DNA from: SFEB01 sp964612455
GTDB taxonomy: Bacteria > Bacillota > Clostridia > Christensenellales > CAG-314
Length of the DNA stretch: 28,755 bases
Direction: 5' to 3'
NCBI GenBank assembly: GCA_964612455.1
Contig: CAZTCB010000017.1
Coordinates: 1 to 28,755 of the forward strand
Part shown: positions 1 through 7,737 of the stretch, piece after piece
Layout of the letters: each line of letters starts with the position of its first letter
Position numbering within the stretch: position 1 is the stretch's first letter
Position numbers and translations under genes: made by a program
The notes under the pieces: generated by a model
Told to the model about the DNA's origin: nothing
Database searches by the model: none
What the model saw: the letters and a program-made list of their open reading frames with translations, nothing else

Positions 1-1
1 C

Positions 2-2635
2 ACTCACACCAAGACTTGCGCCAACGACGCCACGCATAAAATTACCGAAAACTGTGGCGGCGGCACTGCAAATTGTACGGAACGAGCGATTTGCGAAGTT
101 TGTAACGCAAGGTACGGCGACGTAGCGCATACGTATTCCGACGAGTGGAGTTTTGACAGTACCTATCATTGGAAAGCCGTTATTTGCGGTTGCAATATCG
201 AGCCGGATTACGTTAAACATACACTCGATGACGACGGGGAATGTACGATATGTAAGCAACAGATAGTCGGTACGGAAGGCGTCGTATACGTATCACACGG
301 TTGTTCTTATGCAGAGGTAACAGGATATACCGGTACGGAATCCAACGTGAAGATTGCCGCTTTTTATAACGGCGTGCGTGTCACGAGGATAAGTGATGAT
401 GCGTTCCATAATTGCACTTCGTTAACAAGTGTAACGATAGGCAACGGCGTCACGAGTATAGGGCGGCATGCGTTTTATGGATGCCGTTCGTTGACGAGTT
501 TAACGATAGGAAAGGGCGTAAAGAGAATAGATACGTGGGCGTTCTATCTTTGCACGGCATTGACGGAAATAAACTACAATGCAACGGAATGTGCCGATTT
601 AATTTTCAATAATTACGCATTCTCCAACGCAGGGAAAAACGGAGACGGAATAAAATTAACGATAGGAAAAAACGTAAAGAAAATACCCGCCTATTTGTTC
701 TTTGATATTTCTTTGTGTCCTGCTAAAATAACGGAAGTGGTATTTGAAGAAGGTTCCGTATGTGAAAGTATAGGTGAGTATGCGTTCTCCGGTTGTACAT
801 CGTTAACAAGCGTTACGATATCCGACAGTGTAACGGATATAGGTGAGTATGCGTTCGACGACTGCACTTCGTTGACAAGCATAACGATAGGAAAGTGCGT
901 CACGAGCATAGGTAACGGGGCGTTTTATAATTGCTATAGATTAATAGAAGTCAAAAACTTGTCAACGCTTTCTATTGCGGCAGGTTTGTTTGATTACGAT
1001 TACGTGGGTTATTACGCAAAGAGAGTATATGCACAAGGAGAAAGTTATTTATCTGCCGATAAAGACGGATTTATTATTTACGACGACGGCACGGATAAAA
1101 TATTGGTACTTTATACGGGTAAGGCGACGGATTTAACGCTGCCAATCGGTATTACTCAAATCTACGAATATGCGTTCTATGAGTGGTCCTTGCTGACAAG
1201 CATAACGATACCCGACAGCGTGACGAGTATAGGTGCTTGGGCGTTTAACGAGTGTACTTCATTGACCAGCATAACGATACCCGACAGCGTGACGAGTATA
1301 GATAATTCTGCGTTCCGTGGTTGTATCGGGTTAACAAGCGTAACTATCTCCGACAGCGTAAAAAGTATAGGTACTTATGCGTTCTGTAATTGCACTTCGT
1401 TAACGAGTTTAACGATAGGAAAGAGCGTGACGGGTATTGGTGATTCTGCGTTTCGCGGTTGCGCCGGTTTAACAAGCGTGATTATCCCCGACAGCGTGAC
1501 AAGTATAGGCGCTTGGGCGTTTGCCAAGTGCACTTCGTTAACGAGTTTAACGATAGGAAAGAGCGTCGCGGGTATAGGTAACGGTGCATTCTCCGATTGC
1601 TATAAACTTATAGAAGTTTACAATCTCTCCTCTCTTAGTATTACGGCAGGTTCGAGCGATTACGGCTACGTATGTTATTACGCAAAGAGAGTGTACGCAC
1701 AAGGAGAAAGTTACTTATCTACCGATAAAGACGGATTTATTATCTACGACGACGGCATAAATAAAATCTTAATGGGGAACACGGGCAAGGCAACGGATTT
1801 AACGCTGCCAAGCGGTATTACTCAAATCAACGCTTATGCGTTTTACGGGTGTACTTCGTTAACGAGTTTAACGATAGGCAACGGCGTCACGGATATAGGT
1901 GATTCTGCGTTTTCGTCTTGCATCTCGTTAATAAGCGTTATTATTCCTGACAGTGTGACGAGTATAGGTGATTATGCGTTCTACGGGTGTACCTCGTTAA
2001 CGAGCGTTACGATAGGAAAGAGCGTCACGAGCATAGGCAACGAGGCGTTTTATAATTGCTACAAATTGATAGAAGTCAAAAATACGTCATCGCGCAATAT
2101 CAACATGGGGTCAACGTACAACGGCTACGTATGTTATTACGCAAAGAGAGTATATACGCAAGGAGAAAGTTACTTATCTATCGATAAAGACGGATTTATT
2201 ATCTACGACGACGGCATAAATAAAATCTTAATGGGGTACACGGGTAAGGCGACGGATTTAACGCTGCCAAGCGGTATTACTCAAATCTACAAATATGCGT
2301 TCTTCGGTTGCACCTCGTTAACAAGTGTAACGATACCCGACAGCGTCACGAGTATAGGTGAAAGTTCGTTCTCCGGTTGCACTTCATTGACGAGTATAAC
2401 TATGGGCAACGGCGTCACGCGTATAGGCAACGATGCGTTTTATAATTGTTTCCGGTTGGAGACGGTATATTACAAGGGTACTATTGCGGATTGGCAGAAA
2501 ATCAATATCAGTACGGCATACGACGACCTTGAATTTGCTACACGGTACTATTATAGCGAAACCGAGCCGACGACAAGCGGATTTTATTGGCACTATGCGG
2601 ACGGCAAGCCTACCGTTTGGGAGTTTGACGAATAA
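2..2635 (+). CDS. BspA-like leucine-rich-repeat surface protein, 5' end outside window
   Basis: The frame is open from the first base of the window to the TAA at 2633-2635, so the gene is cut at its 5' end and the GTG at 347 is not its start. The first ~110 codons encode a Cys/His-rich stretch (CEVCNARYG, AHTYSDEW, CTICKQQ) of the kind seen in clostridial surface proteins. The remainder is many copies of a ~23-residue repeat with the consensus AFxxCTSLTSVTIGxxVTSIG, the LRR_5/BspA type. Repeat blocks are separated by three near-identical linkers (KRVYAQGESYLSADKDGF...). The C-terminus (VYYKGTIADWQKI...) is typical of these proteins. BspA-like proteins are usually secreted and have been linked to adhesion; the signal peptide and any anchor cannot be seen here. 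Family assignment is secure, function is inferred. Confidence 0.93.
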   Translation, partial: THTKTCANDATHKITENCGGGTANCTERAICEVCNARYGDVAHTYSDEWSFDSTYHWKAVICGCNIEPDYVKHTLDDDGECTICKQQIVGTEGVVYVSHGCSYAEVTGYTGTESNVKIAAFYNGVRVTRISDDAFHNCTSLTSVTIGNGVTSIGRHAFYGCRSLTSLTIGKGVKRIDTWAFYLCTALTEINYNATECADLIFNNYAFSNAGKNGDGIKLTIGKNVKKIPAYLFFDISLCPAKITEVVFEEGSVCESIGEYAFSGCTSLTSVTISDSVTDIGEYAFDDCTSLTSITIGKCVTSIGNGAFYNCYRLIEVKNLSTLSIAAGLFDYDYVGYYAKRVYAQGESYLSADKDGFIIYDDGTDKILVLYTGKATDLTLPIGITQIYEYAFYEWSLLTSITIPDSVTSIGAWAFNECTSLTSITIPDSVTSIDNSAFRGCIGLTSVTISDSVKSIGTYAFCNCTSLTSLTIGKSVTGIGDSAFRGCAGLTSVIIPDSVTSIGAWAFAKCTSLTSLTIGKSVAGIGNGAFSDCYKLIEVYNLSSLSITAGSSDYGYVCYYAKRVYAQGESYLSTDKDGFIIYDDGINKILMGNTGKATDLTLPSGITQINAYAFYGCTSLTSLTIGNGVTDIGDSAFSSCISLISVIIPDSVTSIGDYAFYGCTSLTSVTIGKSVTSIGNEAFYNCYKLIEVKNTSSRNINMGSTYNGYVCYYAKRVYTQGESYLSIDKDGFIIYDDGINKILMGYTGKATDLTLPSGITQIYKYAFFGCTSLTSVTIPDSVTSIGESSFSGCTSLTSITMGNGVTRIGNDAFYNCFRLETVYYKGTIADWQKINISTAYDDLEFATRYYYSETEPTTSGFYWHYADGKPTVWEFDE
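1010..1176 (+). repeat. 167-bp internal repeat, copy 1
   Basis: First of three 167-bp near-identical copies inside the LRR gene (others at 1676-1842 and 2135-2301). Each begins tattacgcaaagagagt and encodes YYAKRVYxQGESYLSxDKDGF followed by the start of a new LRR block. All three keep the same length and frame. Copy 1 is the most divergent. Confidence 0.85.
1676..1842 (+). repeat. 167-bp internal repeat, copy 2
   Basis: Second copy of the in-frame repeat, 666 bp downstream of copy 1. Copies 2 and 3 share the IYDDGINKILMG variant and are closer to each other than to copy 1. Confidence 0.85.
2135..2301 (+). repeat. 167-bp internal repeat, copy 3
   Basis: Third copy, 459 bp after copy 2, so the LRR block between copies 2 and 3 is shorter by nine 23-residue units (207 bp = 3 x 69) than the one between copies 1 and 2. 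This points to whole-repeat gain or loss. Confidence 0.85.
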
Positions 2636-2705
2636 AACCGAGATATTTACAACTAAACAAAAAAATAAACGTCCCCCCGTTTAAGGCGGGACGTTTATTT
2701 TTAAA
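2633..2705. repeat. Duplicated 3' module, copy 1
   Basis: The stretch from the LRR stop codon through the terminator is nearly identical to 4001-4072. Both begin taaaaccgagatatttac, continue with an A-rich spacer and share the same terminator stem. The two copies bracket the ATPase gene as direct repeats. Confidence 0.85.
2661..2702 (+). terminator. Intrinsic terminator after the LRR gene
   Basis: A 15-bp perfect stem (AAAAATAAACGTCCC, 2661-2675, with 2688-2702) closes a 12-nt loop, and the right arm ends in a T-run. It lies 25 bp after the LRR stop codon. The A-run on the left arm would let it work in both directions. Confidence 0.9.
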
Positions 2706-2709
2706 CTAT

Positions 2710-2757
2710 TACTGAACGATTTTTAATAAAACGCAAAAATCTTTCAGTAGTACTGAA
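2710..2757. promoter_or_regulatory. Possible operator: three TACTGAA boxes
   Basis: TACTGAA occurs at 2710-2716 and 2751-2757, and inverted as TTCAGTA at 2743-2749. The last two form a perfect palindrome, TTCAGTA-G-TACTGAA, which ends 8 bp upstream of the -35 box at 2766. The position and symmetry suggest a regulator site for the ATPase promoter. No regulator gene is adjacent, so the partner is unknown. Confidence 0.5.
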
Positions 2758-2765
2758 TAAAACCG

Positions 2766-2794
2766 TTGACAAATGAAAAATTTTGCAGTATAAC
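2766..2794 (+). promoter_or_regulatory. Promoter of the ATPase gene
   Basis: TTGACA (2766-2771), a 17-bp spacer, then TATAAC (2789-2794). The expected transcription start near 2800 leaves only a ~12-nt leader containing the ribosome site ggtgagg (2798-2804). This also argues for translation from ATG 2813 rather than from the TTG at 2783 or the ATG at 2795. Confidence 0.8.
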
Positions 2795-2812
2795 ATGGGT
2801 GAGGTAACAAAG

Positions 2813-3994
2813 ATGATACAGAGAGAACACTATATCGAGCAAGTTCGCCCTTTTTATGAATCCGATTTAATCAAAATCATTACGGGAATCCGTAGGTGCG
2901 GTAAATCGGTCATTATGGAGCAAATCATCAAGGAAATAGCAGAAAAGACGGATAATATCCTTTATCTTAATTTTGAGGATAAAAAAGTATCTGCCAATAT
3001 AACAAATGCCGACAAGTTGATTTCTTACGTAGAAGAAAATAAAAAAGACGGAAAATGTTATTTGTTCTTTGATGAAATCCAAACGCTCGACGGTTGGCAG
3101 GACGCTTGCAAAACGTTGAGATTATATAATTATTCTTTGTTTATCACAGGTTCAAACTCCAAACTTTTATCGGGCGAATTTACAAAAGAATTATCGGGAA
3201 GATACGTTGCATTTCGTATCAGACCTTTTATTTACAAGGAAATTGCAGAGTATTGCAAAGAGCTCGGTAAAGAAGCCTCTGTTACGGACTATCTTGTTTG
3301 GGGTGGTTTTCCTAAACGGTTTGAGTTTGATTCTCCCGAAGCGCAAAGCAGATATTTGAATGATTTGGACGATACAATCGTTATCAACGACTTAATCAGA
3401 CGATACAAGATACGTAAAGAAAGTTTGTTTAAGAGCTTGGTAAATTTCATTTTGCGTAGCAATAGCCGTATTTTCTCTGCAAGCTCCATTCGTGATTATA
3501 TCAAGCAAGAACATACGGGTTGCTCCGTAAACACGATAATGAAATATCTCGGCTACCTGCAAGAGGCGTATATCATCGAGTCGGTTAAACAATATTCCCC
3601 TAAAACCAAAAAAGAGCTTTCCTACTATTCAAAAATATACAATGCAGACGTTTGTTTCAATTCTATCCGTTGTATTAATAACCGTTTTGACCTTACACAT
3701 AATCTTGAAAATATCGTTTACAACGAGTTGATTTATATGGGATATGAGGTATATGTATATAACAATAACGGCAAGGAAATAGATTTTTTGGCGACTAAAG
3801 GCGCTAAGCAATACTACGTGCAAGTGGCGTATAGCGTAGCAGAAGAAAAGGCGTATCAACGAGAGTTTAACGCATTTAAGAACATAGACAACCTTTCTCA
3901 AAAAATCATTATCACAAACGACGATATTGACTATTCGACGAGCGTTGTAAAGCATATCGGATTTAAAGACTTTTTGACGGCGGAAAGCCTATAA
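2813..3994 (+). CDS. AAA-family ATPase with DUF4143 C-terminal domain
   Basis: The 393-residue protein has a P-loop GIRRCGKS (residues 25-32), a Walker B FFDEIQ (85-90), a sensor-like ITGSNSKLLS (111-120) and an LSGR motif that fits an arginine finger. This is the AAA_14 layout. The C-terminal third, with EIDFLATKG and YYVQVAYSV, matches the DUF4143 region. That region resembles a nuclease fold, but a clear catalytic E-x-K is not visible here (QVA where many relatives have EIK or QVK). Such ATPases are numerous in gut Firmicutes and Bacteroidetes and their biological role is poorly known. The gene is a single-gene unit with its own promoter and terminator, bracketed by duplicated 73-bp modules, which suggests it arrived as a cassette. 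The start is chosen from the promoter and ribosome site. Confidence 0.9.
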   Translation: MIQREHYIEQVRPFYESDLIKIITGIRRCGKSVIMEQIIKEIAEKTDNILYLNFEDKKVSANITNADKLISYVEENKKDGKCYLFFDEIQTLDGWQDACKTLRLYNYSLFITGSNSKLLSGEFTKELSGRYVAFRIRPFIYKEIAEYCKELGKEASVTDYLVWGGFPKRFEFDSPEAQSRYLNDLDDTIVINDLIRRYKIRKESLFKSLVNFILRSNSRIFSASSIRDYIKQEHTGCSVNTIMKYLGYLQEAYIIESVKQYSPKTKKELSYYSKIYNADVCFNSIRCINNRFDLTHNLENIVYNELIYMGYEVYVYNNNGKEIDFLATKGAKQYYVQVAYSVAEEKAYQREFNAFKNIDNLSQKIIITNDDIDYSTSVVKHIGFKDFLTAESL

Positions 3995-4000
3995 AACAGT

Positions 4001-4072
4001 TAAAACCGAGATATTTACTACAAACAAAAAAATAAACGTCCCCCGTTTACGGCGGGACGTTTATTTTTAAAC
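4001..4072. repeat. Duplicated 3' module, copy 2
   Basis: Near-identical to 2633-2705, with the same taaaaccgagatatttac start and the same 15-bp terminator stem, differing only in a few spacer and loop bases. It begins 6 bp after the ATPase stop codon. Confidence 0.85.
4028..4068. terminator. Bidirectional terminator between the ATPase gene and tdk
   Basis: A 15-bp perfect stem (4028-4042 with 4054-4068) has an extra CCG/CGG pairing inside the loop. T-runs lie downstream on both strands, so it can end the rightward ATPase transcript and the leftward pdp-tdk transcript (tdk stop at 4134). Confidence 0.88.
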
Positions 4073-4133
4073 GGTACTTTATTCGACAATTGAGCCGCAA
4101 AACCAAACTATGCGTCAATAAACGTGAGATGCG

Positions 4134-4727
4134 TTATTGCGGATTTTTGCGGCAATTTTGCCGTTCTTTGATTTTTTTCAGCCAGCATTTGCGACACATG
4201 GCGACGTAACGGTCGTTGCCGCCGATTAAGACCTGATTGCCTTCGGTCACGACGCAACCGTTTTCGTCGAGGCGAGCGTTGACAACGGCTTTGTTGCCGC
4301 ATTCGCAGATGTATTTTATCTCCGTTATACTGTCTGCGATTTCAAACAATCGTTTACTCCCCGGAAAAAGGTGGGTTAAAAAGTCGGCGCGCAGACCGAA
4401 GCACAGCACCGGTATGTTCATGTCCATTACGACGTCGGCAAGTTGGTCGACTTGTTTTTCGGTCAAAAACTGACATTCGTCCACGATGACGACGTCTACC
4501 GTCATGTTTTTTATTAAGGCAAAGAGGTCGACGGTTTTGTCGACGACCAGCGCCGCGGCGGACAGCCCTATGCGACTCCTGCAAACATCCTTGCCGTCAC
4601 GGGTGTCGACGGATGGCTTGAGGAGGACGGTTTTCATTCCGCGTTCTTCGTAATTAAATTTCGTAATCAGGGCTTGAGCGGTTTTGCTGCTACCCATCGT
4701 GCCGTATTTAAAGTAAAGTTTCGCCAT
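4134..4727 (-). CDS. tdk: Thymidine kinase, type II
   Basis: The 197-residue enzyme phosphorylates thymidine and deoxyuridine with ATP in the salvage pathway. The P-loop GTMGSSKT is at residues 9-16. The DECQF motif at 83-87 carries the catalytic glutamate (E84). Four cysteines (C141, C143, C178, C181) fit the structural zinc site of the family's lasso domain. Length and motifs agree with bacterial TK1-like enzymes. Its ATG lies inside the end of the upstream phosphorylase gene, a 20-bp overlap, with gagg at 4737-4740 as ribosome site. Translation is therefore probably coupled to pdp. Pairing with a pyrimidine-nucleoside phosphorylase places synthesis of dTMP and breakdown of thymidine under one promoter. 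Confidence 0.96.
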   Translation of the reverse strand: MAKLYFKYGTMGSSKTAQALITKFNYEERGMKTVLLKPSVDTRDGKDVCRSRIGLSAAALVVDKTVDLFALIKNMTVDVVIVDECQFLTEKQVDQLADVVMDMNIPVLCFGLRADFLTHLFPGSKRLFEIADSITEIKYICECGNKAVVNARLDENGCVVTEGNQVLIGGNDRYVAMCRKCWLKKIKERQNCRKNPQ

Positions 4728-6042
4728 CGTCGATATCCTCTTTAGTAATGATTTTTAATACGTTTTGACGCTTTTCGGGTTTTTTGTTGCCGAAAACGAG
4801 GGCGTCGACAAAGGTTTTTGCAGATTGCTCAAACAAACTTTCGTTGTTGGCGTAGAGCGTAGCCAACAACTGACCTTTTTGCACCTTGTCGTTTGTCTTG
4901 GCGTGCAGTACTATCCCTGCGGTGTAGTCTATAGCGTCTTCTTTTTTCGCGCGTCCCGCGCCGAGGAGCATGCTTGCCAGTCCGAGTTTGTCGGTTTGCA
5001 TGTGGACGATATAGCCGTCGTCAGGCGAAAGAATATCGAAAGAGTATTTTGCGCGAGGTCTTTGCGTGTCGTCTATTACCCAGCACGGGTTTCCGCCGTG
5101 AGCCTTTATCATGTTGACGAGTGTGTTTAGCGCACTGCCGTCGGCGATGGCTCTTTCCGCCTTTTGACGGCAAACGGGGTAAGGTTCGTCGGTTGCTATG
5201 GTCAGCATGTGAGCCGCCAGAGTCAGGCATACTTCTTGCAGGTCTTTGGGACCGCTGCCTTGCAACGTTTTTGCCGCTTCTGCCACTTCGAGCGAGTTGC
5301 CTATCGCGTTGCCGAGAGGAACGTCCATGTCGGTCAGTACGGCGGTGACTCTCCTGCCGACGTGTTCGCCTATCGCGACCATTGTTTTTGCCAGACGGGT
5401 AGCAACGGTTACGTCTTTATTGAAACTACCGCTACCGACTTTTACGTCGAGTACGATACCGTCCGCGCCGCTTGCTATTTTTTTGCTCATGATGCTGGAT
5501 ACCATTAAAGGCAGGCTTTCCACCGTGGCAGTGACGTCGCGCAGAGAGTAAAGTTTTTTATCTGCGGGATCGAGGTTGCCCGATTGCCCGATGATGCTCG
5601 CGCCCGTTTCGTTTACTACCTTAAAAAACTCTTGACGATTAAGGTCGGTTTTAAATCCGTCTATAGATTCGAGTTTGTCTATCGTGCCGCCCGTGTGTCC
5701 CAATCCGCGTCCGCTCATTTTTGCGACCTTTGCGCCGCATGCCGCTACGATGGGAACGACGACGAGCGATGTTTTGTCGCCTACGCCGCCGGTACTGTGT
5801 TTATCTACTTTTTTGCCTTTTATCGGAGACAGGTCGACGACTTCGCCGCTGTGGGCCATTGCGAGCGTGAGATTTGCCGTCTCGGTAAAATTCATACCGT
5901 TAAGAAAAATTGCCATCAGCAGTGCGGAAAGTTGGTAGTCCGGGATAGAACCGTCCGCCGCGCCTTTGACGAAAAAGTCGATTTCTTCTTTCGTGAGCGC
6001 GTTGCCGTCGCGCTTGGATTTAATAATATCGTATATTCTCAT
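4708..6042 (-). CDS. pdp: Pyrimidine-nucleoside / thymidine phosphorylase
   Basis: The 444-residue enzyme cleaves thymidine, deoxyuridine and often uridine with phosphate to the base and (deoxy)ribose-1-phosphate. The family signature SGRGLGHTGGTIDKLES spans residues 110-126, preceded by KHSTGGVGDK at 81-90, part of the phosphate and substrate site. Length fits both Bacillus Pdp and E. coli DeoA, and sequence reading alone does not separate the two specificities. The gene starts at ATG 6042 with ggagg at 6049-6053 and runs divergently from deoC, whose product uses the sugar phosphate after DeoB isomerisation. The 3' end overlaps tdk by 20 bp. Confidence 0.95.
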   Translation of the reverse strand: MRIYDIIKSKRDGNALTKEEIDFFVKGAADGSIPDYQLSALLMAIFLNGMNFTETANLTLAMAHSGEVVDLSPIKGKKVDKHSTGGVGDKTSLVVVPIVAACGAKVAKMSGRGLGHTGGTIDKLESIDGFKTDLNRQEFFKVVNETGASIIGQSGNLDPADKKLYSLRDVTATVESLPLMVSSIMSKKIASGADGIVLDVKVGSGSFNKDVTVATRLAKTMVAIGEHVGRRVTAVLTDMDVPLGNAIGNSLEVAEAAKTLQGSGPKDLQEVCLTLAAHMLTIATDEPYPVCRQKAERAIADGSALNTLVNMIKAHGGNPCWVIDDTQRPRAKYSFDILSPDDGYIVHMQTDKLGLASMLLGAGRAKKEDAIDYTAGIVLHAKTNDKVQKGQLLATLYANNESLFEQSAKTFVDALVFGNKKPEKRQNVLKIITKEDIDDGETLL

Positions 6043-6065
6043 TTATTTACCTCCGCAACAAGTAT

Positions 6066-6093
6066 AACATATTTTTTCCGATTTGTTTGTGAA
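6066..6093 (-). promoter_or_regulatory. Possible promoter for pdp-tdk
   Basis: On the minus strand TTCACA (6088-6093) lies 16 bp upstream of TATGTT (6066-6071), about 20 bp before the ribosome site. The match to consensus is moderate. A TATACT directly downstream (6061-6066) is an alternative -10 without a good -35. Confidence 0.4.
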
Positions 6094-6163
6094 AATTCGT
6101 ATTTTGGCGATAATAAAGTCGATTTATTTTTTTCTTGGCTTTTTTCTGCCGTTAAAAAGACTG

Positions 6164-6180
6164 TTTACGGATTTTTACGG
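6164..6180. promoter_or_regulatory. Tandem TTTACGG boxes abutting the deoC -35
   Basis: Two TTTACGG copies (6164-6170 and 6174-6180) are spaced exactly 10 bp, about one helical turn. They end at the base before the deoC -35 box, inside the divergent pdp/deoC region. The arrangement would suit a regulator of both directions. This is a candidate only. Confidence 0.35.
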
Positions 6181-6209
6181 TTGACATTATCATATAAATG
6201 GGGTATAAT
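6181..6209 (+). promoter_or_regulatory. Consensus promoter of deoC operon
   Basis: TTGACA (6181-6186), a 17-bp spacer and TATAAT (6204-6209) match the housekeeping sigma consensus in full. The predicted start near 6216 leaves a ~12-nt leader with the ribosome site gaggtg (6216-6221). The ATG at 6198 lies inside the promoter and cannot be the gene start. Confidence 0.9.
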
Positions 6210-6227
6210 TTTTTTGAGGTGAACGAT

Positions 6228-6878
6228 ATGACCAATCAGGAAATTTTAAAAAAGGTAGACCACACTCTCTTAAAGCAGGCTTCCACTTGGGAGCAGATAA
6301 AGGCGGTTTGCGACGACGCCGTCAGGTTTAACACCGCGAGCGCGTGTATTCCGCCGAGTTTCGTCTCGAGAGCGAAAAAAGAATACGGCGACAAACTGAC
6401 CGTTTGCACCGTAATAGGCTTTCCCAACGGATACAACACCACCGCCGTCAAGGTTTTCGAGGCGCGTCAGGCGATAGCGGACGGCGCGGACGAAATAGAT
6501 ATGGTCGTCAACATGGGTTGGATACAGGAGGGCAATTACGCCGCGGTACTTGACGAAATCAAAGCACTCAGAGAGGCGACGAAAGGAAAGATTTTAAAGG
6601 TAATAATCGAAACGTGCTTTTTGTCCGACGAGCAAAAGATAAAGATGTGCGAGGTCGTGACGCAATCCGGCGCGGACTTTATCAAGACGAGTACCGGTTT
6701 CGGAGGAGGCGGGGCGACGAGAGAAGATATCCGTCTGTTTGGCGAACACGTGGGTAAAAACGTAAAGATGAAAGCCGCAGGCGGGATAAAAAATCTCAAA
6801 GACGCGGAGGACTTTATCAACCTCGGTTGCGACAGACTCGGCACGAGCAGTATCGTCAAGGCGGTTAAAGAACAATAA
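6228..6878 (+). CDS. deoC: Deoxyribose-phosphate aldolase
   Basis: The 216-residue class I aldolase splits 2-deoxyribose-5-phosphate into glyceraldehyde-3-phosphate and acetaldehyde. The Schiff-base lysine is K153 in DFIKTSTGFGGGGAT. The partner lysine is K124 (KILKVIIETC) and the acidic relay residue is D91 (ADEIDMVVNMG). Length is usual for the short bacterial form. The start at 6228 follows gaggtg by 6 nt and fits the promoter at 6181-6209. It is the first gene of deoC-deoD-deoB-cdd and carries out the last step of deoxynucleoside catabolism. Confidence 0.97.
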   Translation: MTNQEILKKVDHTLLKQASTWEQIKAVCDDAVRFNTASACIPPSFVSRAKKEYGDKLTVCTVIGFPNGYNTTAVKVFEARQAIADGADEIDMVVNMGWIQEGNYAAVLDEIKALREATKGKILKVIIETCFLSDEQKIKMCEVVTQSGADFIKTSTGFGGGGATREDIRLFGEHVGKNVKMKAAGGIKNLKDAEDFINLGCDRLGTSSIVKAVKEQ

Positions 6879-6947
6879 GACGTCGTTAAACACGTCTAAA
6901 AATAAAAAGAGATATACGTTTTAAAATAAAAAAAGGAGAAAAAATAT

Positions 6948-7649
6948 ATGTCGACACCACACAACAGCGCAAAAAAAGGCGATTTTGCAAAAACGGTACT
7001 GATGCCGGGAGACCCTCTCCGCGCAAAGTTTATTGCGGACAACTTTTTGACCGATGCAGTCCTCGTCAACAACGTGAGGGGCGTACAAGGGTACACGGGG
7101 TATTATAACGGCAAGCGCGTGTCTGTCATGGCGAGCGGAATGGGTATGCCGAGCATCTCCATATACGCTTACGAACTCTACACCGAGTACGACGTCGACG
7201 CCATCATCAGAGTGGGCAGCGCGGGCGGACTCGCGGAGCAAATCAAGACGAAAGACATCGTCATCGCTCAGGCGGCATGTACCGACAGCAATATCGTTTC
7301 GCAATACGGACTGCACGGGACTTTTGCGCCGATAGGCAGTTTCGATTTGATAGAAAAAGCGGCGGAAATCGGCAGAAAAGCGGGTGCCAACGTCTGTGTA
7401 GGCAACGTCATGAGCAGCGACGTGTTTTACTGCGACCGCAAAGAACACCTTGCATGGCGCGATATGGGCGTGCTTGCGGTAGAAATGGAGTGTGCGGCGT
7501 TGTACGCCTTGGCGGCGCGACTTAAAAAACGCGCTCTTTGTATTTGCACCGTGAGCGATTGCCCCCTGACGGGTGAGAGTTTGTCTGCCGACGAGAGACA
7601 GACGGGTTTTTCGCAAATGATAAAACTCGCGCTCGAGACGGCGGAGTAA
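6948..7649 (+). CDS. deoD: Purine-nucleoside phosphorylase, DeoD type
   Basis: The 233-residue enzyme cleaves purine (deoxy)nucleosides with phosphate. Family residues are clear: GDPLRA (21-26) at the phosphate site, RVGSAGG (89-94), VEMECAALY (178-186) for ribose binding, and the purine-protonating aspartate D204 in TVSDCP. This is the hexameric DeoD class, not the trimeric PunA class. The ribosome site aaaggag (about 6931-6937) sits 10 nt before the ATG. It lies 69 bp after deoC with no terminator between, so the two are probably co-transcribed. Confidence 0.97.
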   Translation: MSTPHNSAKKGDFAKTVLMPGDPLRAKFIADNFLTDAVLVNNVRGVQGYTGYYNGKRVSVMASGMGMPSISIYAYELYTEYDVDAIIRVGSAGGLAEQIKTKDIVIAQAACTDSNIVSQYGLHGTFAPIGSFDLIEKAAEIGRKAGANVCVGNVMSSDVFYCDRKEHLAWRDMGVLAVEMECAALYALAARLKKRALCICTVSDCPLTGESLSADERQTGFSQMIKLALETAE

Positions 7650-7737
7650 AACGCAATCGTTAAACGATAGGTAGGACGAGTACAAACACGAGCCGAAAAA
7701 AACGGCAAAAAAAACGATAAAAAAAGGGCAAAAAACG

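Noticed and set aside
347..2635. LRR gene starting at GTG 347
   Set aside because: The frame is open back to the first bases of the window and encodes a sensible Cys-rich domain, so the true start lies outside.
2783..2812. Start of the ATPase at TTG 2783 or ATG 2795
   Set aside because: Both lie at or before the predicted transcription start, and only ATG 2813 has a ribosome site.
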